A stretch of DNA of 64,000 nt from Amedibacillus dolichus DSM 3991. GTDB taxonomy: Bacteria > Bacillota_I > Bacilli_A > Erysipelotrichales > Erysipelotrichaceae. The stretch covers positions 186,001 to 250,000 of the forward strand of contig NZ_DS483474.1 of NCBI RefSeq assembly GCF_000154285.1. Reading direction: 5' to 3'. Position 1 is the stretch's first letter; the number at the start of each line of letters is the position of its first letter. The translations under genes and the position numbers were made by a program. The notes under the pieces are model-generated. The model saw only the letters and a list, made by a program, of their open reading frames with translations. It did no database searches and had not been told where the DNA came from. Shown here piece by piece: positions 9,183 to 18,116 of this stretch.

Positions 9183-9508
9183 TGCTTCTAAAATACCTCC
9201 TAGCAATGTAACCAACAAAATAATTCCCTCAATATCCTGTTGATGTTGACATGATGTAGATGGTATTAATTTTCTCCTAACAAATACTTAATATATGAAT
9301 CGAGTATTTTAATATAAAAGATGCTACATTGAAATAGCACCACTTTTTAATTCTGCTAAAAATAGTCTTATATAAGCAATACAAATCATATATAAATACA
9401 GATTAAGTGCTTACTTTATCAGTATACTATAATATGTAGGAAGATATAAGACTGTTATAAGCATATTTTATGATTTATAATTTATATATAAAGGGAGATG
9501 TGATAACC
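9183..9508. other. Gene-free AT-rich stretch
   Basis: No coding potential is seen. A weak hairpin (GATGCTA with TAGCACC, about 9318-9350, followed by ACTTTTT) may be a terminator remnant. The right part is extremely AT-rich and leads into the orphan ORF at 9552. Confidence 0.4.
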
Positions 9509-9551
9509 ATGGGAAAGTACAATATAAGTATATAATAATGAACATTTTATT

Positions 9552-9977
9552 ATGATTAAAAACAATTATAGTGGTAATTATCAAGATATTTACTGTTTTC
9601 AAATAATCGAAGAGTATGATATAAAACGAAATTATAATATATTAAAAATGATATATAGCTATATTTTTGCTCCTGCTATTCCTATTAGTGAACATCTTGA
9701 TGATGAAAAAATAAAAAGTAACTATACGTTTTGTAAAAAGTTATTAATTAAAATATGGGTAAAAAATCAAATTCAGCCAATACTTATTTCATTTCTTCCA
9801 ACTAAAAAAACAATATATGTAAAAAGCCATTCTTTTAAAAGAATATATGCTTTATTTACCAAAAGAAAGGAGGAGTTAATAAAAAATTATAAAAATATAT
9901 ATGGTTCTAATTATGAAAAAATACTTTCTGAAAGAATATCAAAAATACAAAAACAGAGTTTAAATTCGTCGGAATAG
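9552..9977 (+). CDS. Hypothetical protein, AT-rich orphan
   Basis: A 141-residue ORF, rich in Ile, Lys, Asn and Tyr, that matches no family I recognise. Its base composition is clearly more AT-rich than the flanking glyA and mfd genes, which suggests recent acquisition. No ribosome-binding site precedes ATG 9552. The good site AAAGGGAG (9491-9498) instead serves ATG 9509, which opens only an eight-codon frame (MGKYNISI) in another phase. The gene may therefore be frameshifted at its 5' end, or translated by coupling from that mini-ORF. Confidence 0.45.
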   Translation: MIKNNYSGNYQDIYCFQIIEEYDIKRNYNILKMIYSYIFAPAIPISEHLDDEKIKSNYTFCKKLLIKIWVKNQIQPILISFLPTKKTIYVKSHSFKRIYALFTKRKEELIKNYKNIYGSNYEKILSERISKIQKQSLNSSE

Positions 9978-10000
9978 TAAAAAACGATTAAATTTCCAAA

Positions 10001-10058
10001 GGGTATGACCTCAATATCATTAGGCTATGGTCAATGATACTGCAATCATACCCTCTTT
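10001..10058 (+). terminator. Terminator after the orphan ORF
   Basis: GGGTATGA pairs with TCATACCC, and inside this CAATATCATT pairs with AATGATACTG with one mismatch. The long hairpin is followed by TCTTTT. Confidence 0.75.
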
Positions 10059-10071
10059 TATCAATAAAAAA

Positions 10072-10097
10072 GACACAGCATTTGCCATGTCAATTTT
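10072..10097 (-). terminator. Terminator after mfd
   Basis: On the minus strand GACA and TGTC plus an inner GCA/TGC form a hairpin followed by TTTTTT, about 20 bases after the mfd stop. Confidence 0.6.
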
Positions 10098-10115
10098 CAT
10101 ATAAGCTTTGTTATA

Positions 10116-13100
10116 CTACATTTGTTCGCTTCGCTCAAGAATCTCAATTACAACATACAACCAATCCTTAATTTTTGGCATACGCATATAAATTTTCTGA
10201 TCCTTATAGCGAATAACAATATCCTTTGAAATCGTTGTCATCATTTCAAATAGTTTCACACCATCAATACCATTTGACCACTGCGGAGTAAAGACGATTT
10301 CCACCTCACGTGGCATTTCCTTAAAGGTCTCTACATGTGGTTCATTGATACATATATCCAAGCGTTTCTTTTCAAATAAAAGCTGCACTGCTTTGGGAAG
10401 GCGACCATAATTATCCTTGATTTCGTCCATCATAGCTAACAGCTCTTTTTTGGTCGTTATCGCGTCCATACGCTGATACAAGGTGATTTTCTCATAATCC
10501 TCATTTGCAAAACGACTAGGTATATAAGCATCGACCTTTACATTTGCTTTTGCCAGCTCCTTCTTTACTTCTTTTTTAATGCCCTTTTCTTCCATAATAG
10601 CATCATTCAGCATCTCAATATACATATCAATCCCAACCGTATCAATAAAGCCGGCTTGTTGAGGACCTAGCATATCTCCGGCTCCACGGATCGTTAAATC
10701 GCGCATGGCAATTTTATAGCCACTTCCAAGCTGTGTAAATTCTTTGATGGATTTTAAACGCTTCATTGCGATTTCCGATAATTGACGCTGCGGAGAATAC
10801 ATCAAATAAGCGTATGCCAAACGATCGCTTCTTCCCACTCGTCCTTTGATTTGATATAACTGTGCTAGTCCGAAATGATCCGCCTCATCAATCAAGATCG
10901 TATTGGCATTGGGAATATCAATTCCCGTTTCGATAATGGTCGTACATACAAGCACTTGATAGTGGTTCTCGGTAAATTGCAGCATGACATCTTCAATATC
11001 CTCACGACTCATTTGTCCATGGGCAACACCGATTTCAACGTCTGGTAAAGCTTCCCTTAACTTTCTTGCGACATTATAAATTTCCTTGACATTGTTATAT
11101 AAATAGAAAACCTGTCCGTTACGTGCAAGCTCACGTTGTATGATTTCCTTAATCATTGCAAAATTCTTTTCAATCACATAGGTTTGCACTGGCATACGAT
11201 TTTGTGGAGGTGTATTCAGCTGCGATAAGGAACGAATCCCAATCAACGACATTTGTAATGTTCTTGGTATTGGCGTTGCACTTAGAGAAAGAACATCTAC
11301 CGTATTTTTAAATTCCTTGATTTTTTCCTTATGCTCAACTCCAAAGCGTTGTTCCTCATCAATCACCAACAAGCCTAAATCTTGAAATTGAATATCTTTG
11401 GAAAGCAAGCGATGTGTACCAATCAAAATATCAATGCTTCCTGCCTTTATGTCCTCCATAATTTGTTTTTGCTTTGCCATTGGAATAAAGCGATTGATGA
11501 CTTCGATACGTACCGGATAATTTTCAAAACGACGGGTAAAGGTTTTATAGTGTTGAAGAGATAAAATCGTTGTCGGACATAAGAAAGCAACCTGTTTATT
11601 ATCCACGACCGCTTTAAAGGCAGCACGAGCTGCAACCTCGGTTTTACCGAATCCGACATCACCACACAACAAGCGATCCATAGGCTTACTGCTTTCCATA
11701 TCCTGCTTGATTTCTTTTACGGCACGTGCTTGATCATGCGTTAATTCATAATCAAAATCCTGTTCAAACTGCTTTTGCAGCTCACTGTCCTTCGAAAAAG
11801 CAAAGCCGATATGTTCTTCACGTGAAGCATACAAATGCACCAAGCGCTGTGCTAACTGTGCAATCTTTTCACTTACCTTACGCTTTGTTTTTTCCCATTC
11901 TCCACTACCTAGCTTATTCAGCTTAGGAACTGCTCCTTCCTTTGAAACAAACTTACGGATAAGCTGAAATTGCTCCAAGGGTACTAATAAGACATCATCT
12001 CCCTTATAGGCAATATGCAAAAAATCTTTATGGATACCATCAATTTCTTTATTGACGATTCCTAAATATTTTCCAATTCCATGCTGATGATGAACTACAT
12101 AATCCCCAACATTCAATTCCTGATAATCATGCAGTACCTCAGCTTCTTTAAATTTATTAGAATAGCGGGAAATGCTGTGCTTGCTTTGGAATAATTCCTT
12201 ACCGGTATACACATGGATCTGTTCACTAATGCATGTAAAGCCTTCTATTAGGCGATGATGAAGTATAGAAATTCCATTTTTTAAGGTATCTGTTTCCTCT
12301 ACTCGTTGATAGCTTACATTTTTTTCATCTAATAACTCTCTTACACGTTTGATTTCACTTTCATCAAGACATAACAAGACCTTATCACTATGGGATTGTG
12401 TAATAAGCTGATCCATGGTTCTTTCTAAGTTGATATCTCCCTGTGCCATCGTCATGATTTGAGAAGAAAGCGGCTGTTTATAATCTACAAACATTTTAAC
12501 GTAAATTACATCATGTGCCTGTATAGCTTTTGAAAAATCCGCAAACATGGAAAACTTCAATAAGCCGTTTGCTTCCTGATACATTTCTTGAATATAGGCT
12601 ATATTTTCTTCTGCTGCATGCTTAATAGAATCCTTTACTTCTTCTTCACTGGATACAATTACACAAGCATTTTTTACATAGTCCATGATCGTGGCCTGTT
12701 GATTTAAAAAGGCACGATATTTATATAATCTTGCTTCCGGACTATGATTAGCAATAGCATCTAAATCCTCGTTTACAATTGCTTCTAAATGCTCCTTAGA
12801 AGCATTGGTAAATCCTTTTACATTTGCAAGTTCTGCCAAAGCAAGCTGTGTAATGGTTTGAATTTCTTCATTGGTAAATAAAATATCGCTTGCCGGTATG
12901 ATACTGGCTTCTTGGATTACTTCAATCGTTCGCTGTGTTGATATATCGAAAAAACGAATGCTGTCGATTTCATTATCAAAAAATTCAATACGCAGCGGAT
13001 ATTCATAATTCATAGAATAAACATCAATGATTCCACCTCTTGCGGCATAGCATAACGGTTGATCGACACGACTTACATGTGTATAGCCTGCCTCAAACAG

Positions 13101-13547
13101 CAGTGTTTTTAATTGCTCATAATTGGTTTCTTCATTGGTTTTTATGGAGATGCAATGCTGTTGGAATACTTCCGGTGCAGGTAGATAATGAATGCTAGCA
13201 GCGGCATTCATAACGACGATATATGGTTTATTATCAAACAGCTTTGATAATACTTCCATTTGATTAGCTTTCGTTTCCGGTGATGCGGCAATTGCCTCTA
13301 CTCGCAAGGATTCCTCCACGCCAAAAAACAGCACCTTTTCACCTAGAAGGCTATACAAGCGTTCATAAAGCCTTTGTGCTGTATAAGTATTATTTTTTAC
13401 AATGAGCATTGTCTGTGGTTGTTTTTGAAATGCACTTGCAACAATGAGTGCTTCTTCACTTAAGGAAAGATTGCCAAGCTTACTTTCTTTTTTTAAAATA
13501 CTCTTTACAGCGACATTGTTGTAGAGTTCTTTTAATAAAATATCCAT
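10116..13547 (-). CDS. mfd: Transcription-repair coupling factor
   Basis: An 1143-residue SF2 translocase that removes RNA polymerase stalled at DNA damage and recruits UvrA. The N-terminal UvrB-like part covers about 1-340. The RNA-polymerase-interaction (CarD-like) domain starts near NVGDYVVHHQHGIGKYLGI. The helicase core has Walker A LLCGDVGFGKTEVA, the DEEQ box VIDEEQRFG and SATPIPRTLQMSL. The TRCF C-terminal domain follows. Length is normal. It is co-transcribed with pth, eight bases upstream. Confidence 0.98.
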   Translation of the reverse strand: MDILLKELYNNVAVKSILKKESKLGNLSLSEEALIVASAFQKQPQTMLIVKNNTYTAQRLYERLYSLLGEKVLFFGVEESLRVEAIAASPETKANQMEVLSKLFDNKPYIVVMNAAASIHYLPAPEVFQQHCISIKTNEETNYEQLKTLLFEAGYTHVSRVDQPLCYAARGGIIDVYSMNYEYPLRIEFFDNEIDSIRFFDISTQRTIEVIQEASIIPASDILFTNEEIQTITQLALAELANVKGFTNASKEHLEAIVNEDLDAIANHSPEARLYKYRAFLNQQATIMDYVKNACVIVSSEEEVKDSIKHAAEENIAYIQEMYQEANGLLKFSMFADFSKAIQAHDVIYVKMFVDYKQPLSSQIMTMAQGDINLERTMDQLITQSHSDKVLLCLDESEIKRVRELLDEKNVSYQRVEETDTLKNGISILHHRLIEGFTCISEQIHVYTGKELFQSKHSISRYSNKFKEAEVLHDYQELNVGDYVVHHQHGIGKYLGIVNKEIDGIHKDFLHIAYKGDDVLLVPLEQFQLIRKFVSKEGAVPKLNKLGSGEWEKTKRKVSEKIAQLAQRLVHLYASREEHIGFAFSKDSELQKQFEQDFDYELTHDQARAVKEIKQDMESSKPMDRLLCGDVGFGKTEVAARAAFKAVVDNKQVAFLCPTTILSLQHYKTFTRRFENYPVRIEVINRFIPMAKQKQIMEDIKAGSIDILIGTHRLLSKDIQFQDLGLLVIDEEQRFGVEHKEKIKEFKNTVDVLSLSATPIPRTLQMSLIGIRSLSQLNTPPQNRMPVQTYVIEKNFAMIKEIIQRELARNGQVFYLYNNVKEIYNVARKLREALPDVEIGVAHGQMSREDIEDVMLQFTENHYQVLVCTTIIETGIDIPNANTILIDEADHFGLAQLYQIKGRVGRSDRLAYAYLMYSPQRQLSEIAMKRLKSIKEFTQLGSGYKIAMRDLTIRGAGDMLGPQQAGFIDTVGIDMYIEMLNDAIMEEKGIKKEVKKELAKANVKVDAYIPSRFANEDYEKITLYQRMDAITTKKELLAMMDEIKDNYGRLPKAVQLLFEKKRLDICINEPHVETFKEMPREVEIVFTPQWSNGIDGVKLFEMMTTISKDIVIRYKDQKIYMRMPKIKDWLYVVIEILERSEQM

Positions 13548-13555
13548 AGTATCTC

Positions 13556-14116
13556 CTATTTCTTATTATAAGCACTCATCGTGTCAATAAAAGAATGTGA
13601 ACAGCTATAAATAGCAGCATCGCATGCTTGCTTGATTGCCTGCTCATACGCCTCTTGTTCTTCCTTACGAATCTTACCTAGCACCCAATCAATGACCGGT
13701 ACACGTGCATCTTTTCCGATTCCTACACGAATGCGGTTAAATTCCTGGGTATGTAAATGCTGAATAATATTTTTCATACCGTTTTGTCCACCGGCACTTC
13801 CTTTTTCACGTAAACGAATTTTTCCAACCGGCAAGTCAAGATCATCATAAATAACCAAAATATCTTTAATGTCTATATGATAAAAATTGACTGCTTGAAT
13901 AAGTGCCTCACCTGATAAATTCATATAGGTTTGCGGCTTCATCAGCAATACGCTTTCCTTACCAATACGGGTTTGGGCAACAAGTGCCTTAAATTTCTTT
14001 TGATTGATTTCTACATTGCATTCCTTTGCGATTGCGTCCATGACACAAAAGCCGGAATTATGTCTGGTATTTTCATATTCTTTTCCGGGGTTTCCCAATC
14101 CAACGATTAACTTCAT
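13556..14116 (-). CDS. pth: Peptidyl-tRNA hydrolase
   Basis: A 186-residue enzyme that frees tRNA from prematurely released peptidyl-tRNA. The family start MKLIVGLGNPGKEYENTRHNSG contains the catalytic His18, and the DDLDLP...G(K/R)IR block and SAGGQNGMKNI are present. pth-mfd linkage is standard in Bacillota. An AGGTGAT ribosome site precedes the start. Confidence 0.97.
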   Translation of the reverse strand: MKLIVGLGNPGKEYENTRHNSGFCVMDAIAKECNVEINQKKFKALVAQTRIGKESVLLMKPQTYMNLSGEALIQAVNFYHIDIKDILVIYDDLDLPVGKIRLREKGSAGGQNGMKNIIQHLHTQEFNRIRVGIGKDARVPVIDWVLGKIRKEEQEAYEQAIKQACDAAIYSCSHSFIDTMSAYNKK

Positions 14117-14221
14117 TTATATCACCTCAAAGCTTATACATTATACCCCATATGCCTTGGTAAAATCAAAAGAATCAGCTTTTCATAGCTGTAATATTTT
14201 TGTACTCCTTATGAAATGAAA

Positions 14222-14252
14222 ATAACATAAAGTCATTACAACCTTATGTTAT
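14222..14252 (-). terminator. Terminator of the tetR operon
   Basis: A perfect nine-base inverted repeat (ATAACATAA with TTATGTTAT) overlaps the stop codon of the 65-codon gene on the minus strand and is followed by ATTTTCATTT. Confidence 0.6.
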
Positions 14253-14446
14253 CCTTTCTTATTGTTATCAGGCTTTACTTCTTCCTCTTCACATGGATAA
14301 GAATGCCACGTAGGTGGTTCCTTGTGTATAGTCAATACTTTCTTTATTCGACTTATGATTGCTTCAACAAAATGAAACCATAAATTAGCAAATAGAAATA
14401 CTACTACCAAGAGGAACAGAAAAGCTAGAATTTCTTTTAATGGCAT
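14249..14446 (-). CDS. Small single-span membrane protein
   Basis: A 65-residue protein with one N-terminal hydrophobic helix (about residues 6-30) and a charged C-terminal tail rich in Glu and Lys. I recognise no family. It is the last gene of a three-gene minus-strand operon headed by a TetR regulator and starts five bases after the preceding gene. Confidence 0.6.
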   Translation of the reverse strand: MPLKEILAFLFLLVVVFLFANLWFHFVEAIISRIKKVLTIHKEPPTWHSYPCEEEEVKPDNNKKG

Positions 14447-14451
14447 AGCTC

Positions 14452-14937
14452 TTATTTCGTTGCGAATTGTTTCATAAAGAACTCGGTAAATGCAGCTAAT
14501 TCACTTTCTTGAGATACATATACATAAAGTGATTCATCTTCAAGCCAATCGTATGCATTGATCCCGATATATCCTTTTTTATCCGGATAAATAATGAAGG
14601 CATCGGTAGGATATTTATTGCGATAAGCCTTGTGTATCTCACTACGGCGATAATATGTCGGATCACCACAGCCGGATAAATTTGGCACAGTTGGAACAAC
14701 AACGATTGTTTGTGTATCGGCATTCCAACCGACTATTAAATTTCCGATTTTTGTTTTACTGCCATGGACAAAGCCATAATTAAAACGTCCTACATCTTCC
14801 GTATAGCCAAATATTAGTTGATAATTATCACCATCTTCTACTACCTGATTAAACAATACTCGCATTTTTTTAGCATTGGCATTGCTTTTTTCCATATCAA
14901 CCTCAGGTCCTTTAAATAATTTTCCAAAAATTCCCAT
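14452..14937 (-). CDS. Hypothetical protein in tetR operon
   Basis: A soluble-looking 161-residue protein starting MGIFGKLFKGPEVDMEKSN. I do not recognise the family. It has mixed beta-rich sequence with FNYGFVHGSKTKIGNLIVGW and ends ELAAFTEFFMKQFATK. ATG 14937 is preferred over the upstream start because AAGGAGG lies seven bases before it; the longer frame would overlap the regulator gene. The neighbours are a TetR regulator upstream and a one-span membrane protein downstream. Confidence 0.65.
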   Translation of the reverse strand: MGIFGKLFKGPEVDMEKSNANAKKMRVLFNQVVEDGDNYQLIFGYTEDVGRFNYGFVHGSKTKIGNLIVGWNADTQTIVVVPTVPNLSGCGDPTYYRRSEIHKAYRNKYPTDAFIIYPDKKGYIGINAYDWLEDESLYVYVSQESELAAFTEFFMKQFATK

Positions 14938-14983
14938 ATCTTTTCCTCCTTCGCTTCTTTCGAATACTCCTATGAGAATAGTC

Positions 14984-15622
14984 TTATTTGTTTTTATCTT
15001 TAGCAAGTGGATATTTCGCTTTTAGCTTTTCCAAAGCATTAACAAGCACATCAATTTGAAAAGCTACTGTTTCATCAGCTGCTTCGGGAACGAATAGCGG
15101 AAGCTGGTTAGGAATCGCTTTGCGAACAACCATTAAAGCTAAGCTTAAATTAATAAATAAATTAATGTTAGTTTTTTCCGCTTGGATTCCAAAGCCCTCT
15201 AAAATTGATTTAAACAACAATTGTTGCTTTTTACGAAAGATATCATAGCTTTCCGATGACAAACGTTTAAACAAAAGCTGCTGTTCCTCAATTGTAAGTA
15301 TAGCAATACCGTTTCTTTCCCCATAGCAACAGGAAAAAAGGAACTTCTTTACGGTACTTCTCCAATTTAAAGAAGGATCGCCCATCAGTTCATGCACATA
15401 ATGAATGATTTTCGGCTGTTGAAAATAGAGTGTTTCAACAATTAAATCTTCCTTGGTCGGAAAAAAACTATAAAAGAATGTACGTGATATACCAACACTT
15501 TTGTAAATCTGTTCAACTGTTGTATGCTGAATACCTTGTTTTGCCATCAAATCCAAACCAACAGTAATCAACTGTATTCGTATTCGTTCTCGCTCTTCCT
15601 CTGAATAAGCCATCTTTGGCAT
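14984..15622 (-). CDS. TetR-family transcriptional regulator
   Basis: A 212-residue protein. The N-terminal HTH (about residues 15-60) has the typical TVEQIYKSVGISRTFFYSFFPTKEDL recognition block with the F-Y-x-x-F-x-x-K-E-x-L signature. The C-terminal ligand domain is unassigned. ATG 15622 is chosen because AGGGAG lies seven bases upstream. As first gene of its operon it probably controls itself and the two unknown genes behind it. Confidence 0.88.
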   Translation of the reverse strand: MPKMAYSEEERERIRIQLITVGLDLMAKQGIQHTTVEQIYKSVGISRTFFYSFFPTKEDLIVETLYFQQPKIIHYVHELMGDPSLNWRSTVKKFLFSCCYGERNGIAILTIEEQQLLFKRLSSESYDIFRKKQQLLFKSILEGFGIQAEKTNINLFINLSLALMVVRKAIPNQLPLFVPEAADETVAFQIDVLVNALEKLKAKYPLAKDKNK

Positions 15623-15715
15623 TTTATCACTCCCTATCAAAATAAAAACAAATTTATAAATCTGTCTTTATTTTAACATGCATAAAAAGACAAAACAATT
15701 ATTTATTTGTTTTTT

Positions 15716-17590
15716 TTATATTTGTTGAAGGAGAATTGTTTTAAATTCATCAAAAGAATTTACATTTGTAAGTCTTGATAATTTATACGGGTTTTCTAAT
15801 ATTTGAATCATACTTTCATAAAGCTCAATAAATCGTTTTCGATCTTCCCGCCTTACGGAAATCATTAAAACAATATTCACTATATTTTCTTGATCCCAAT
15901 GAATTCCTTTGTGTGAAATAAGAACAGAAACCATAGTTTTATTAGCATTTAATTCAATCGCGTGAGGAATTGCATATTTTCCACTGAAGCAAGTCGAGGA
16001 TAGCTGTTCTCTGTTTTTTACCGAATCTGGAAAATTAGTATCTGCGATTTTATGATGAACCATTTCTTTAGCTAAAAAATCTAATATTTCATACTTATCT
16101 TGAAAATCATCGCAAATATAAAATAAATCAGATTGAAAAAATTCAAAAAATAGAGTACTAGCCTTCATAGAAGTGTATAAACCTGTAAGATTTGAAATTA
16201 CTTTATTAATCTTGTCGATATCGGCTAATGTCAAAAAAGGAGATACTTCAATGACAGGTATCGGAAGATGAACAATATTATCTGTGGTGATAACTAAGTC
16301 AACGGACTGATTTTGTAGGTTTTCAAAGGTTCCTTGAATTAATTGAATCGTATCCGGTAATATTTTTCGAAGTTTATTATATAAATATTGTTTGACTTGA
16401 TGATAATTTTCACATAAGAAGAAACAATAGATTTGTGTGCGATAAATTGCATTTTCTACTAGGGATCCGATATAAATACAGATAAATCCAATTTCAGAAT
16501 CATTAATTTGAATATTATACGCTTTCTTGATATTGTTAGCAATATAAACCGCCACTTCATAAATAAACGGATGATCGGATTTTAAACTTCGAACAGCATA
16601 ATTATATGCAGGCTGCATTGCCTTTGATCTTTTAATTAATCCATCGACATGCATTGAAAAACTATAAATATTGTCTGAAAAATCAATATCTAACATATAA
16701 TGTCTAAAGGCACTTTTTAATATATTATGAATATTTTGTATAAAATCGGTATCTAGTAGTGAATCAATTGGATTTGTAACCGTGTCGTTTGGTTTTATTT
16801 GACCAATAATTAAACTAGATATATATTGAATATCATTTTTGGTTGGTGTTAATTGGTATTTTTCCTTATAGTACTCCAATATTTTTGTAGCGATTTTATA
16901 TTCAATGGAATCTTTCGTACATTGATAGATAATTTCGGAATCTATGTAATGATGTGTTTGCATACGGTATAAAGCTACTGATAGAGATACAGTTAATGTA
17001 TTGGCATATACGCGGTCTATAGAATAATCATGATCATGAATTATTTTTTCTAAAAATGATTTTGTTTTTGAAAGCTCGATATTATCAAAATAAGGACTGA
17101 AAGATTCAATGTTGATAAAAGATCCTTGAGTTTCATTGATAATAAGATTTTTAATTAGTTGTCTTTTGTAAATTTCATTTCCTTCAATATGCAGATATCC
17201 TTTATTTCGAATAATAGATAATGAATATTCTTTTAATATATCTTGATATGTCTTTAAATGTTTTTCGAGTGTTGTAATACTTACATATAATTGATCGGCT
17301 AAGTCATAGATATGAATTGAACTATTGGAAAATAGTAAGATTTTTAAAGCTTCATTATCTTTTTGTGGATATTTCGAGGATTGATAAATTGCTTCATAGG
17401 CTGATGTATTTAGCGTATATCCTTTATTAGAGGATTCAATAATTTTATGGCTCCTATTGATTGCCATAATTTCGTTTTGAATTGTTCGTACGGAGCAATT
17501 CAATAGAATGGATAATTCTTTTCCTGTTAAGGATTGATGCGTATTGATTTCTTGTACGATTTTAGACTGTCTGGTGGTTAATTTTCGCAT
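15716..17590 (-). CDS. PRD-domain transcriptional regulator with EIIA domain (LicR/BglG type)
   Basis: A 624-residue multidomain activator. It has an N-terminal HTH (about 1-60, TTRQSKIVQEINTHQSLTGKELS), a second HTH-like region, two PTS-regulation domains (roughly 180-400), an EIIB-like segment and a C-terminal EIIA-2 domain. The EIIA histidine sits in KYAIPHAIE. Such proteins are turned on or off by phosphorylation by HPr and the cognate EIIB. ATG 17590 is used because GAAAGGA precedes it by eight bases. It is transcribed divergently from the beta-glucoside PTS operon, its likely target. Confidence 0.88.
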   Translation of the reverse strand: MRKLTTRQSKIVQEINTHQSLTGKELSILLNCSVRTIQNEIMAINRSHKIIESSNKGYTLNTSAYEAIYQSSKYPQKDNEALKILLFSNSSIHIYDLADQLYVSITTLEKHLKTYQDILKEYSLSIIRNKGYLHIEGNEIYKRQLIKNLIINETQGSFINIESFSPYFDNIELSKTKSFLEKIIHDHDYSIDRVYANTLTVSLSVALYRMQTHHYIDSEIIYQCTKDSIEYKIATKILEYYKEKYQLTPTKNDIQYISSLIIGQIKPNDTVTNPIDSLLDTDFIQNIHNILKSAFRHYMLDIDFSDNIYSFSMHVDGLIKRSKAMQPAYNYAVRSLKSDHPFIYEVAVYIANNIKKAYNIQINDSEIGFICIYIGSLVENAIYRTQIYCFFLCENYHQVKQYLYNKLRKILPDTIQLIQGTFENLQNQSVDLVITTDNIVHLPIPVIEVSPFLTLADIDKINKVISNLTGLYTSMKASTLFFEFFQSDLFYICDDFQDKYEILDFLAKEMVHHKIADTNFPDSVKNREQLSSTCFSGKYAIPHAIELNANKTMVSVLISHKGIHWDQENIVNIVLMISVRREDRKRFIELYESMIQILENPYKLSRLTNVNSFDEFKTILLQQI

Positions 17591-17708
17591 ATTACATATC
17601 CTTTCCAAATATTCATATTTATTAATCTTTATCATAAGAAAAAAATTAAAAATTGTAAAATATGTTTTTTCGTAATACCTCGCAAAATGAATTGTGGGGC
17701 ATGTCACA

Positions 17709-17773
17709 AAAACAGGTTTGAACTAAAAAACTGTTTTTTTTAAAATATAAAAGTAAATTAACGTGCACGGTTA
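17709..17773 (+). promoter_or_regulatory. Promoter and operator region of the beta-glucoside PTS operon
   Basis: TTGAAC (17718-17723) and TAAAAT (17741-17746) are 17 bases apart. An inverted repeat AAAACAG / CTGTTTT overlaps the spacer. A second near-palindrome, TTAACGTGCACGGTTA (17758-17773), lies just after the start point. These are candidate sites for the PRD regulator or a catabolite repressor. Confidence 0.65.
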
Positions 17774-17795
17774 GTTTTTAAGAAAGGGTGAATAT

Positions 17796-18116
17796 ATGAC
17801 AGAAGAAACAATTCAAGAGATGTCTTTTGAGATTATCGGATACGCAGGAAATGCTTTTTCTTATTTCTATGAAGCAGTTGAAGAAATGATGGAGGAAAAT
17901 AAGGAAAGAGCAAAAGAGCTTTATAACTTAGGTAAGAAAGAATTAACACAAGCTCATAAAGTACAAACAGATTTATTAATTTCTGAGGCAAATGGAGAAA
18001 AGGTAAATATAAATGTAATTTTAATTCATGCGCAGGATCATTTAATGACAACGATTATGTATGAACGTATTGCAAGACAAATGATTCGTATTTTAGACAA
18101 AGAGGCAAGACTATGA
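17796..18116 (+). CDS. PTS lactose/cellobiose-family EIIA
   Basis: A 106-residue, all-helical EIIA of the Lac family that passes phosphate from HPr to the EIIB at 20797. The conserved histidine block HAQDHLMT is present. First gene of the operon; its stop codon overlaps the start of the glycosidase gene. AAAGGGTG lies upstream of the start. Confidence 0.93.
   Translation: MTEETIQEMSFEIIGYAGNAFSYFYEAVEEMMEENKERAKELYNLGKKELTQAHKVQTDLLISEANGEKVNINVILIHAQDHLMTTIMYERIARQMIRILDKEARL

Noticed and set aside
9318-9356. Strong terminator in the glyA-orphan gap
   Set aside because: The stem has a mismatch and only a short T-run; it is not attached to a gene end.
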